A stretch of 64,000 nucleotides of DNA from the NCBI GenBank assembly GCA_947650365.1, contig OX393557.1, positions 930,001 through 994,000 on the forward strand, read 5' to 3'. The stretch comes from Chamaelirium japonicum (Eukaryota; Streptophyta; Magnoliopsida; Liliales; Melanthiaceae). Each line of letters begins with the position of its first letter. Position 1 is the first letter of the stretch. The notes under the pieces are model-generated. The model was not told the DNA's origin, ran no database searches, and was given only the letters and a program-made list of their open reading frames with translations. The position numbers and the translations under genes are program-made. Positions 12,359-24,158 of this stretch are shown here, piece by piece.

Positions 12359-13023
12359 CTAGGAGGGCGCTAGCCTCTTGGCCTCTGAAACTCCAGCATT
12401 AGCGAGGTAATGAACGTCCTGCTCGTATCTGGTAGCAGTGACTTGATCACCCCGAATAACCATGACCCCGCTCGTCGTGGGGAACTTGAGGGCCTGGTGG
12501 TTGGGTGAGGACACCGCATTTATTTGCCTCAGCCAAGGTCGCCCTAGGATAGCATTAAATGCGGACTGTCCATCCATCACCGCAAAATAGGCTTGCCGTA
12601 CTTCAGGGCCCGCCATTATGGTCAGGGTGATCTCCCCAACCACTTTGGCAACCTCGCTGGTGAAGCCGCTGAGGGAACCCGTCGACGGAGACAGATCAAC
12701 TAGTCGCAATCCCATACGTTGGAAAGCTGACAGGAAAAGAATATCGACGGCACTCCCAAATTCCACCAATATACGTCACACCTCAATATTGGCCATCATG
12801 AGGCGATGATGAGGGGGTCATTGTGGGGCGAAACAACCCCAGCCATATCATCCTCAGAGAACCATAGGAAATCTCGAGCTTCCACTCTTGGTATTTGGAG
12901 CAAAGTAGGGGTTAGAGAGACTAAGTGTACCTTTTGAGTGCGCTCCACCTCTCTCACTTGCCATCGAACTTTGTTGCTGGATCTCGGCTCGTTCAGGCGC
13001 CCGGTGATGGTGTGGCAGATCAT
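12359..13023 (-). pseudogene. Aspartic protease region of element A
   Basis: The protease-type segment includes VEFGSAVDILFLSAF, in place of the DSG active-site region, and the conserved downstream stretch AFNAILGRPWLRQ. It is preceded by DFLWFSEDDM, as in copy B. It sits between gag and RT, as expected. Confidence 0.75.
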
Positions 13024-13091
13024 GGGCCCACCTGGGGAGGTAGTGGTAGGGCGGGCTCCGTCGGTCCCAGTCGATCTCCTTCATGAAGGAC

Positions 13092-14854
13092 TCATGTGGG
13101 TACCACCTCAAATCGCCTCGGAGGCAAGATGAATTGATCCAAGTGCCCCAGAGTGACCAAGTCCTCCAGGTGGTTCTTCATAGCTCGGCATCGATTGGTG
13201 TGGTGCCCGGTGCCTCGATGGAATACGCACCATCGGGTATTGTCGGTAGAGCTCGGCTTACCCAACTGTAGAGGTGGGGGGTACTGGACAAACGGCTCGC
13301 TCCGGACTTGGTGCAGTATTTGCCCCAGAGAGAGCGTCATCACCATGAAGTCCCGCTCCCCTGGTCCTGGAGGCAAGCACCAATTCACCGGCCTTCTAGC
13401 GGCTGCTACTGGGACCTCCGTGGGCTTCACGTCCGGAACTTTGAGCGGGCGAGGCAACGGCACCACAGGGGGTACCTCCCACCGCTCCACAGCTTTAACG
13501 ACAAGAGGTCGTAAAGCAGGTGGGGGTCACTGATCATCCGCCTTCCCCTTTCGGTTGAGCACCACATCTTCCAGCTTGATGTGCTGCTGAACAAGGGCGA
13601 AGAGCTCGACCATTGTACAAGGATCGGAGATCACTAGCACGTCATGGAGCTTGCCTCCTTCAGGAAGAGCACTCCTGAAAGCACTCATCGCCGTGCAGTC
13701 TTGGCCAGCCGAATCCTCCAGAACGAGGTAGGCACTTCGGAACCACGTAGAAAAACATTGGAGTGTCTCTCAGGCCCCCATTATTAGGGTGAACAGAGAC
13801 TCGATCCTCTTGGGGGGTTGGCGATTGCAGCGATACTACTCCAGGAACAACCTGAAAAGAGTGGGAAAGTTTGGGATAGAGCAAGAAGACAACTTATGAA
13901 ACCAATTCAAAGCTGAGCCTGTCAAACTGATGGGAAATGCATGGCACAGGACGTGGTCCTGATCCTGGAAAAATAGTAGCTTCCGGTAAGCCAAGAGGTG
14001 ATCCATGGGACCTTGCGACCCATCGAACAAAACAAACTTCGGCGAGGTCCAATGATGAGGAAAACCCCCTTGGTGAACCTCGCTCGTGAAGGGCGAGCTC
14101 CCTCTATGGGCGGCAAGATCTTCCAACAGATCAATAGGCATGTTAGGTAGCTGCCAGTGCCCGGGGGAAGTTCCCCTAGGCAGCTGCGCAGGTCCTAAAC
14201 GGTCATGCACATTTCCTCACGGCAGGCTCGGGCCCTCATCGTAGCGACGCGTATGGGCGCCCTCCTGGTGACCGTCATGTCGCCCCCCGAGTACTGCTTT
14301 GGCGCCGGGGTTGGTCGATGAGAAGCCGTTGCTTCTTGAGCTTCCATGTGGGGCAACTCCTCCGCGGGCTCCCTCCTTTGCCGGTGACGGGGGTTGCGGT
14401 CCCGCTCCTGGGATCTCGCCTCTGACTCATCCGAGCCCACACTTCGGCTCCGTCGACGAGGAAGGGTCGTTTGCGAGGTTGCCTTGTTACTAGAGCGTTG
14501 AGTCACTAGCCTCTGCAATCGCTCGAGCTGGGTCGCCTGCACCCCACGTGCAACTGTACCCTCGACTGGGGATTTCTGCCGAGTGGGAGTAGTCGAGTGT
14601 GGGAGTGACGCCGAGACCAGAGGAGACCATCTACGAGGAACGGTCCTTGACGGCCCTCTCGTTCACCGGCTCGCCGTTGAAACTTGGCGTAGCCACGCCA
14701 ATTCTTCCATCATGGCCCGCTGAGTGGCTAACACATCTAGGAGGAGCTTATCACTGAGCGGGACAGGGGGATGAGTGACTTCGGCGGGAGGCCCGCTGTG
14801 CGTAGACCCCGTGCAGGTCTTCGCTCGCCTCTGTCCTCTCGTGGCCGGAGCCAT
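13092..14854 (-). pseudogene. gag region of element A
   Basis: It begins at MAPATRGQRR (14854, matching the gag start of copy B). It contains the retrotransposon gag core (KFVLFDGSQGPMDHLLAYRK, LTGSALNWFHKL) and a zinc-knuckle-like CVFHRGTGHHTNRC near its end. Broken. Confidence 0.8.
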
Positions 14855-14933
14855 CCTGGTGTTTGAAGACTGAATAAGCATAGCCTTTAACCATATGGTC
14901 GTGGGCGTCCTTGCAGGAACCAGTCGAAAAATC

Positions 14934-14950
14934 CCATAGACGGTACCAAA
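14934..14950 (-). other. Primer binding site of element A
   Basis: On the minus strand, directly after the 5' LTR, the sequence reads TTTGGTACCGTCTATGGGA. Copy B has TTTGGCGCCGTCTGTGGGA at the same place. This form is common in Tat elements; I do not assign the primer tRNA. Confidence 0.7.
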
Positions 14951-16224
14951 TGTTTGGGGATATTTTTCGTTGGTCTGTGCAGTTGCCCTGCAAGACAGAA
15001 AAAGCGTGAGAACAGCTGGCTCCCTTTGGAGCGCAGACCCTCCAACACTCAAGTCAGAACAAGTACAAATAGGGGAGAGCTGTAGTAGTTGGAATTGGTA
15101 GAGTTGTGGGTTTCGAACCTGTACTTTGGAGCCATGGGGTGTACCTTTATAGACTTCTGTAGCCTATTAAAGCCCAACACATGGAGGTTCTTCCAGCACC
15201 TTCCATGCCCCCATGTGCTACCCACACGGGCTCTGATAGCTTTTGTCATTTAGCCTGCCAGGCAATGGAAAAGGGGGATGCATCGGTCTTGTCCTTGCCA
15301 GGTGGTGGTTCTGGAAAGTTCAAGTCTAGAAGGTCCCAGACCGACCTTGGTTGGCTTCTATGGACTGCAATCGTCCACACAGCTTCATAGGGGCAGTGAC
15401 AGCTGGCAACTTGGTACCGCCTTACTATAGGCGACCTCTGAGGGAAAGAGGGTGAGCTCCTTAGCTGCTTGGCATGATCAGGAGAGCTCCTGAGCGAGCT
15501 ATGGGTGTTGGGTTTGACAAGCTCCTGAGCGAGTTGTAGATGTCGGGCCTTGGTGAACTCCTGAGCGAGCTGTGGGTGTTGGGCCTTGGCGAGCTCCTGA
15601 ATAAACTGTGGGGGTTCGTAGAAATCATTCTAAGTTTTCTATTAGCAAAAGGGGGGCGATCTCTTGGCGTGCGAGCTGGTTGCTGGGCGGGCTATGAGCA
15701 CCAGTCACTGGGCGACCTCTACCACGTGCGAGCTGGTCACGTGCGGTCAGGGTCGACCCTGGGTGAGCTGTAAGCCACGGCCGCAGGCGGTCCCTCTCCA
15801 AGAAATATAATGATCCGCTACTGCAAGCACTGAGTGGGCTACAAGCTTCGGCCACTGGGCGACCTCTACCACGTGCGAGCTGGTCACATGTGGCCAGGGT
15901 CGGCCCCGAATGGGCTGTGAGCCACGACCACGGGTGCTCTGTCCAAGGGACGCAATAATCCGCTAAGGCAAATTCCGGGCGAGCTACGAGCACCAGCCGC
16001 AGGGCGACCCCTTCCACGTGCGAGCTGGTAGCATACGGCCAGGGTCGACCCCGGGCGGCCTATGAGCCATGGCCAAGGGCGACTTCTTCTCTTTTTGTGT
16101 CCTGCTCAAATTACCTCCCGCTACTGCTACGTGGACAACAGACTGGGAGTTGCGCCTACTCATTTTGCACTGCTCTTGTGATTCTTCCGGTTCCTTTCAC
16201 AGCTGTATTTCTTAGGGACCATCA
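14951..16224 (-). repeat. 5' LTR of element A
   Basis: Partner of 1520-2785, with ends TGTTTGGGGA and GGGACCATCA on the plus strand. The likely core promoter CTATAAAGG lies on the minus strand at 15143-15151. Most differences from the partner LTR are C/T or G/A transitions, as expected for methylated DNA. Confidence 0.9.
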
Positions 16225-19200
16225 GTATAAATGAATTAGAATAGCTACATTCGTACGAATGAATTAGAATGGATTGTATGAATGAATTAGAATCGCTACA
16301 TTCATACGAATAAATTAGAATGGCAACATTCGAATGAATGAATTATAATAGCTATATTCATACAAATGAATTAGAATAGATCGTACGCATGAATTAGAAT
16401 GGATCGTACGAATGAGTTAGAATGGATCGTACAAATGAATTAGAATGGCTACATTCGTACGAATGAATTAGAATGGCTATATTCGTATGAATGAATTAAA
16501 ATGGCTACATTCGTACGAATGAATTAGAATGGCTATATTCGTACGAATGAATTAGAATGGATCGTACAAATAAATTAGAATGGCTATATTCGTACAAATG
16601 AATTAAAATGGATCGTACGAATGAATTAGAATGGCTACATTCGCCATTCTAATTCATTCGCACAAATATAGCCATTCTAATTCGTTCGTACGAATGTAGC
16701 CAATCGAATTCATTCATATGAATATAGCCATTCTAATTCATTCGTACGAATGTAGCCATTCTAATTCATTTGTAAAAAGGTAACCATTCTAATTCATTCA
16801 TACGAATGTAGCCATTCTAATTCATTCATACGATCCATTCTAATTCATTCTTACGAATATAGCCATTCTAATTCATTCGTACGAGCTATTCTAATTCATT
16901 CATACGATCCATTCTAATTTATTCGTAAGAGCCATTCTAATTCATTCGTTCAAATATAGCCATTTTAATTCATTCGTAAGAGACATTCTAATCCATTCGT
17001 TCGAATATAGCCATTCTAATTCATTCGTACGATCCATTCTAATTCATTTGTACGAATGTAGTCAATCTAATTCATTCGTACGAATATAGCTATTCTAATT
17101 CATTCGTACGAATGTAGCCATTCTAATTCATTCGTACGAAGGTAGCCTTTCTAATTCATTCGTACGAATGTAGCCATTCTAATTTATTCGTACTAGCCAT
17201 TCTAATTCATTCGTATGGATCTAGCCATTCTAATTCATTCGTACGATCGAATGTTGCCTTTCTACTTCATTTGTACGGATGTAGCCATTCTAATTCATTC
17301 GTACGATCCATTCAAATTCATTCGTACGAAGGTATCTATTCTAATTCATTCGTACGATCTATTCTAATTCTTTCTTACGACCCATTCTAATTCATTCGTT
17401 CGAATGTTGCCATTCCAATTCATTCGTAGGAGCTATTCTAATTCATTCGTATGATTCATTCTAATTCATTCATACAAATGTTGCCATTCTAATTCATTCG
17501 TATGGCCCATTCTAATTCATTCGTACGAATATAGCCATTCAAATTCATTCGTATGATCCATTCTAATTCATTCGTACGATCCATTCTAATTCATTCGTAC
17601 GACCCATTCTAATTCATTCGTACGAAGGTAACCATTCTAATTCATTCGTACGATCCATTATAATTCATTTGTAAGAGCCATTCTAATTCATTTGTACAAT
17701 CCATTCTAATTCATTCGTGTGATTGTAGCCATTCTAATTCATTCGTACGAAGATATCTATTCTAATTCATTCGTACGATCCATTCTAATTCGTTCGTACG
17801 ATCCATTCTAATTCATTCGTACGAATATAGCCATTCTAATTCATTCGTACGAATATAGCCATTCTAATTCATTCGTACGATCTATTATAATTAATTCGTA
17901 CAAATGTAGCCATTTCTAATTCATTCGTATGAACGAATGTAGCCATTCTAATTCATTCGTACAAATATAGCCAGTATAATTCATTCGGACGAAGGTATCT
18001 ATTCTAATTCATTTGTACGATCCATTCTAACTCATTACGAATGTAGCCATTCTAATTCATTCGTACAAATATAGCCATTCTAATTCATTCATACGAATGT
18101 AGCCATTCTAATTCATTCTTACGAATGTTGTCTTTCTAATTCATTCATACGATCCATTCTAATTCATTCGTCAGAATATAGCAATTCTAATTCATTCATA
18201 TGAAGGTATCCATTCTAATTCATTCATTCGAATGTTGCCATTCTAATTCATTCGTACGATCCATTCTAATTCATTCGTACGATCCATTCTAATTCATTTG
18301 TACGAATGTAGCCAATCTAATTCATTCGTGCGATCCATTCTATTTCATTCGTACGATCCATTCTAATTCATTCGTACGATCCATTCTAATTCATTCGTAC
18401 GAGCTATTCAAATTCATTCGTATGAATGAAGCTATTCTAATTTATTCATACGATCTATTCTAATTCATTCATACGAGCTATTCTAATTCATTCGTATGAA
18501 GGTAGCAATTCTAATTCATTCGTACGAATGTAGCCATTCTAATACATTCGTATGAGCCATTCAAATTCATTCCTAAGAATATAGCCATTCTAATTCATTC
18601 ATACGATCCATTCTAATTCATTCGTACGATCCATTCTAATTTATTCGTACGAAGGTATCGATTCTAATTCATTCGAACGAGCCATTCTAATTCATTCGTA
18701 TAAATATAGCCATTTTAATTCATTCGTATGATCCATTCTAATTCATTCGTATGAATGTAGCCATTCTAATTCATTCGTACAAATATAACAATTCTAATTC
18801 ATTCATACGGTCCATTCTAATTCATTCGTTCGAATATTGCCATTCTAATTCATTCGTACGAGCTATTCTAATTCATTTGTACGATCCATTCTAATTCATT
18901 CGTACGATCCATTCTAATTCATTCGCACGATTCATTCAAATTCATTCGTATGAAGGTAGCCATTCCAGTTCATTCGTACGAATATAGCCATTCTAATTCA
19001 TTCGTACGAATGTAGCCATTCTAATTCATTCGCACGAATGAATTAGAATGGATCGTACGAATGAATTAGAATTGATCGTACGAATGAATTAGAATGGATT
19101 GTACGAATGAATTAGAATGGCTATATTCGTACGAATGAATTAGAATAGATACCTTCGTATGAATGAATTAGAATGGCTACCTTCGTACGAATGAACTAGA

Positions 19201-22142
19201 ATGGATCGTACGAATGAATTAGAATGGATCATACGAATGAATTAGAATGACTACATTCCTACTAATGAATTAGAATAGATACCTTCGTACTAATGAATTA
19301 GAATCGCTACCTTCATTCGAATGAAATAGAATGGATCATACGAATGAATTAGAATGGCTACATTCGTATGAATGAATCAGAATAGCTCGTATGAATGAAT
19401 TAGAATGGCAATATTCGAACAAATAAATTAGAATGGATCATACGAATGAATTAGAATTGATCGTACGAATGAATTAGAAAGGATACCTTCGAACGAATGA
19501 ATTAGAATGGATCGTTAGAATAAATTAGAATAGCTCGTACAAATGAATTAGAATGGCTACATTCGAACAAATGAATTAGAATGGCTACCTTCGTACGAAT
19601 GAATAAGAATGGATCATACGAATGAATTAGAAGGGATACTTTCGAACGAATGAATTAGAATGGATCGTACGAATGAATTAGAATAGCTCATATAAACGAA
19701 TTAGAATGGCTATATTCGTACGAATTAATTATAATGGCTACCTTCGTATGAATGAATTAGAATGGATCGTACGAATGAATTACAATGGCTACATCCGTAC
19801 GAATGAATTAGAATGGCTACATTCGTACGAATGAATTAGAATGGATCGTACAAATGAAATAGAATGGATCATATGAATGAATTAGAATGGCTCGTACGAA
19901 TGAATCAGAATGGCTACATTCGTACGAATGAATTAGAATGGATCATACAAATGAATTAGAATAGCTACATTCGTTAATACGAATGAATTAGAATGGCTAC
20001 ATTCGTACGAAAGAATTAGAATGGCTCGTACGAATGAATTAGAATAGCTATCTTCATACGAATGAATTAGAATGGTAACATTCATTCGTACGAATGTAGC
20101 CATTCTAGTTCATTCGTACGATCCATTCTAATTCATTCGTACGATCCCTTCTAATTCATTCGTATGAGCCATTCTAATTCATTCGTACGATTCATTCTAA
20201 TTCATTCATACGAATATATGTAGTCATTCTAATTCATTCGTATGAACCATTCTAATTCATTTCGAAGGTAGCCAGACGTTCTAATTCATTCATACGAATA
20301 TAACCATTCTAATTCATTCGTTCAAAGGTAACCATTCTAATTTATTCATACGAACGAATGTACCCATTCTAATTCATTCGTACGAATATAGCCATTCTAA
20401 TTCATTCGTACGAATGTAGTCATTCTAATTCATTCGTACGTTCTATTCTAATTTATTTGTACAATCCATTCTAATTTATTCGTACGATCCATTCTAATTC
20501 ATTCGTACGAATGTAGCCATTCTAATTCATTCGTTCGAATATAGCCATTCTAATTCATTCGTACGAATGTACGATCCATTCTAATTCATTCGTACGAAGG
20601 TAGCCATTCTAATTCATTTGCACGAATGTAGCCTTTCAAATCCATTCGTACGATCCATTCTAATTCATTCGTACGAATGTAGCCATTCTAATTCATTCGT
20701 ATGAATGTAGCCATTCAAATTCATTCATACGATCCATTCTAACTCATTCGTACGAATGTATTCTAATTTATTCGTACAAATGTAGCCATTCTAATTCATT
20801 CGTACGATCCATTCTAGTTCATTTGTACGATCCATTCTAATTCATTCATTCGAATGTTGCCATTCTAATTCATTCGTATGAATATAGCCATTCTAATTCA
20901 TTCGTACGAATATAGGCATTCTAATTCTTTCTCATGATCCATTCTAATTCTTTCTCATGATTCATTCTAATTCATTCGTACGATCTATTATAATTCATTC
21001 GTAAGAAGGTAACCATTCTAATTCATTCATACGATCCATTCTAATTCATCCGTACGAATGAATTAGAATGTCTCGTACGAATGAATTAGAATGGATCGTA
21101 CGAATGAAATAGAATGGATCGTACTAATGAATTAGAATGGATTATACTAATGAATAAGAATGGCTACATTCGTTCGTACGAATGAATTAGAATGGCTATA
21201 TTCATACGAATGAATTAGAATGGATCGTACAAATGAATTAGAATGAATAGTATGAATGAATTAGAATGGCTCGTACGAATGAATTAGAATGGATCGTATG
21301 AATAAATTAGAATGGTTACCTTCGAACGAATGAATCAGAATAGATACCTTCGTACGAATGAATTAGAATGACTACATTCGTTTGTACAAATGAATTAGAA
21401 TGGATCGTACGAATAAATTAGAATGGCAAAATTTGAACGAATGAATTAGAATGGCTCGTACGAATGAATTAGCATGGTTATATTCGTACGAATGAATTAG
21501 AATGGATCGTACGAATTAATTAGAACAGCTCGTACAAATGAATACGAATGTAGCCATTCTAATTCATTTATACGATCCATTATAATTCATTCTTACGATC
21601 CATTCTAATTCATTCGTACGATCCATTCTAATTCATTCGTAGGACCCATTCTAATTCATTCGAACAAATGTATTAGAATGGCTATATTCGTACAACGAAT
21701 GAATTAGAATGGATCGTACGAATGAATTAGAATGGCTATATTCGAATGAATGAATTGGAATGGCTATATTCATACGAATGTAATAGAATGGATCGTACGA
21801 ATGAATTAGAATGGATCATACGAATGAATTAGAATGGCTATATTCGTACGAATGAATTAGAGTGGCTACATTCGTATGAAAGAATTAAAATGGATCGTAC
21901 GAATAAATTAGAATGGATCGTATAAATAAATTAGAATGGCTACATTCTTACGAATGAATTAGAATGGCTACATTCGTTTGGATGAATGAATTAGAATGGA
22001 TCATAGGAATGAATTAGAATAGATCGTACGAATGAATTAGAATGGCTACATACGTTCGTACAAATGAAATAAGAATGGCTACATTCGTTCATATGAATGA
22101 ATTAGAATGGCTACATTTGTATGAATGAATTTGAATGGATTG
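16225..22142. repeat. Minisatellite array, segment 2 (with polarity switches)
   Basis: About 5.9 kb of the same 23/28 bp units as segment 1. The reading direction of the core GAATGAATTAGAATGG switches several times: + to about 16641, - to about 19030, + to about 20092, - to about 21055, + to about 21548, - to about 21665, then + to the end. Most switches fall at or near the palindromic joint ATTCGTACGAAT. Units differ by scattered point changes and by linker type. No gene is visible in the array. Confidence 0.95.
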
Positions 22143-23136
22143 TGTAAGGGGGATTTTTCGCTGGTTCGTGCGGGCAGCCTGCAAGACAAAGAAAAGAGAA
22201 CGTGAGAACGGCTGGCTCCCTTAGGAGCGCAGACCCTCCGACGCTCAAGTCAGTCACGGTAGCACAACGACGAGCTGTTGTATACCAAAGTGGTAGGGAA
22301 ATGGGATTCGAACCTGTACTATGGAGCCTCGGGGTGAGCATTTATAGACGCCGGTGACCTAACACGGCCCGACACGTGGAGATTCTTTCCAGAGCCTTCT
22401 AGACCCCCACGATACGGCTCGCGTGGGTCTGACAGTCCTTGGGACTGGGGCTCCTGACATTCTTCATCGCGTAACCTGTCTGGCGAAGTAGTGGGGGAGA
22501 GTATCTTTCTTGTCGCTGCCAGGTGGCTATTCTGGAATGTTCAAGTCTGGGCGGTCTCAGGGAGGAAGCAAAGGCAAGCTCGCCCGGCACTGCTCCGTCC
22601 TTTCATCCATATCTATCAAGAGTCGGACCTCGCGGGAGCAACCTCTTCGAAAAACAGGGGTCTGGGCGAGCTTGGGCGAGCTCCTGAGCGAGTCTGAGTG
22701 AGCTCCTGAGCGAGCCTGGGCGAGCTCCTGAGCGAGCATGGGCGAGCTCCTGAGCGAGCATGGGCGAGCTCCTGATCGGACTTGGGCGAGCTCTTGAGCG
22801 AGCTTGGGCAACCTCCTAAGCGAGCTTGGGCGAGCTCTTTGCCTAGGGCCCCTTCAGCCCAATGTGGATCTCGCTCCCTGCCAAGATGATTTGGTGAGCA
22901 CGGGGGAGAGGACGAACTCCTGTGCGAGCTGGGCGAGCTCCTGTGCGATCTTGGCGAGCTCCTGAGAGAACAGGGGCGAGCTCCTGAGCGAGCATGGGCG
23001 AGCTCCTGAGCGAGCTTGGGCAAGCTCTTTGCCTAAAGCCCCTTCAGCCCAAATTGGATCTCGCTCCCTGTCGAGATGATTTGGTGAGCACGGGGAAGAG
23101 GGCGAACTCCTGTGCGAGTTTCAGCTACCCCCAACA
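22143..23136 (-). repeat. 3' LTR of element B
   Basis: On the plus strand it begins TGTAAGGGGGA and ends TACCCCCAACA. A TATA-like CTATAAATG lies on the minus strand near 22340. The inner part (about 22670-22840 and 22925-23020) is a run of about 22 bp repeats of the type GAGCTCCTGAGCGAGCATGG; repeat number differs from the partner LTR. Confidence 0.95.
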
Positions 23137-23155
23137 TTACCCCCTCCTGAGGGAG
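23137..23155 (-). other. Polypurine tract of element B
   Basis: Minus strand CTCAGGAGGGGGTAA next to the 3' LTR, identical to that of element A. Confidence 0.8.
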
Positions 23156-23294
23156 CGACCAAGGAGACTTTGACGCTTGCTCAGGAGTCTTATTGCACAC
23201 GACGGTCGGATTGGGAGTACCAGTCATTGGCGACCTCCACTTTGTGGGCTGCGGGCACCTGCCATGGTTGGTGTGCGCCGAGAGCTTTGACTGT

Positions 23295-23732
23295 CAGTAT
23301 TTCACAAGCGCTGGGCGGGCCGGGAGCGTCAGCCACGAGCGATCTCCTTCCGGTGCGGGCTTGCCACACGCGGTCAGGGTCGGCGTCGGGCGAGCTGCGG
23401 GCACCAGTCGTGAGCGATCTACGTCGAGAGTTTTGACTCCCAGTATTTCACAAGCGCTGGGCGGGCCGGGAGCGTCAGCCACGAGCGATCTCCTTCCGGT
23501 GCGGGCTTGCCACACGCGGTCAGGGTCGGCGTCGGGCGAGCTGCGGGCACCAGTCGTGAGCGATCTGCGTCGAGAGTTTTGACTCCCAGTATTTCACAAA
23601 CGCTGGGCGGGCCGGGAGCGTCAGCCACGAGCGATCTCCTTCTGGTGCGGGCTTGCCACATGCGGTCAGGGTCGGCGTCGGGCGAGCTGCGGGCACCAGT
23701 CGTGGGCGATCTTGTGACCGGGGTATCGCTCC
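23295..23732. repeat. 146 bp tandem array inside element B (3 copies)
   Basis: The marker CAGTATTTCACAA occurs at 23295, 23441 and 23587, exactly 146 bp apart. Copies are nearly identical. It occupies the same position as the 205 bp array of element A (between antisense gene and 3' LTR) and shares words such as GGGCGGGCCGGGAGC with it, so the two arrays may have a common origin with independent growth. Confidence 0.93.
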
Positions 23733-24020
23733 AAATCTCCAACGGTCGCTTCATCTTAAATGCGGCGCGAGGCTCGATGTCGATACAACGAATCTCATCA
23801 TGAGATCCCGATCAGTGCGAGACACGTGTCTTCCCCTTATTTGTTCCTTTCTACGTCAGTAAAGGACAGTGTCGGCGCCGGCGCAGCTTTTTCCATGCGT
23901 GGTCCACGTGGCACTGTCTGATTGGAGAACGGCGAGCTGTCGCTTCAACTGTCGGCGTGTCGCCTCGTTGGGCGCGCTCGAGTATTAACTGCGGCCCGAT
24001 TCACCTGCCTCTCACTTGCC

Positions 24021-24029
24021 TATAAATAG
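24021..24029 (+). promoter_or_regulatory. TATA box of the antisense gene, copy B
   Basis: TATAAATAG lies 138 bases before the ATG at 24159 and is followed by AAAACAGCTCTCCCTT, which is also found after the TATA box of copy A. Confidence 0.65.
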
Positions 24030-24158
24030 GGGACGAGGGGCGATTTTTTACCGCTGCGTGAAAAACAGCTCTCCCTTCCTTCTTTGCTTTCAGCTCGCCT
24101 TAGACGCTTTCAGCTCGCCTTAGGCGCTTCCAGCTCGCTTTAGACCTTCTTAGCTTCC

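Larger units (their letters stand above)
1520..16224 (-). mobile_element. Tat-lineage Ty3/gypsy LTR retrotransposon, copy A
   Basis: Complete in outline but old and heavily broken, with well over ten breaks. In minus-strand order the parts are: 5' LTR (14951-16224), primer binding site, gag, protease, RT, RNase H, second archaeal-type RNase H, integrase, an antisense gene on the plus strand (5439-8109), a 205 bp tandem array, polypurine tract, and 3' LTR (1520-2785). Flanking 5-mers GTACA (1515-1519) and GTATA (16225-16229) are a likely target site duplication with one difference. The double RNase H and the antisense gene are marks of the Tat lineage. Hand comparison of the first 460 bp of the two LTRs gives about 10% difference, or roughly 4 million years at 1.3e-8 per site per year. 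Both flanks are the same minisatellite. Confidence 0.9.

Noticed and set aside
16225-22142. Repeat-spacer pattern resembling a CRISPR array
   Set aside because: Linkers are only 7 or 12 bases, come from a tiny set, and change strand; the context is a plant nuclear genome. It is a minisatellite.
22557-23023. Ser/Leu/Arg-rich open frames in the LTR of element B
   Set aside because: They follow the about 22 bp GAGCTC repeats of the LTR and recur in its partner; no protein family recognised.
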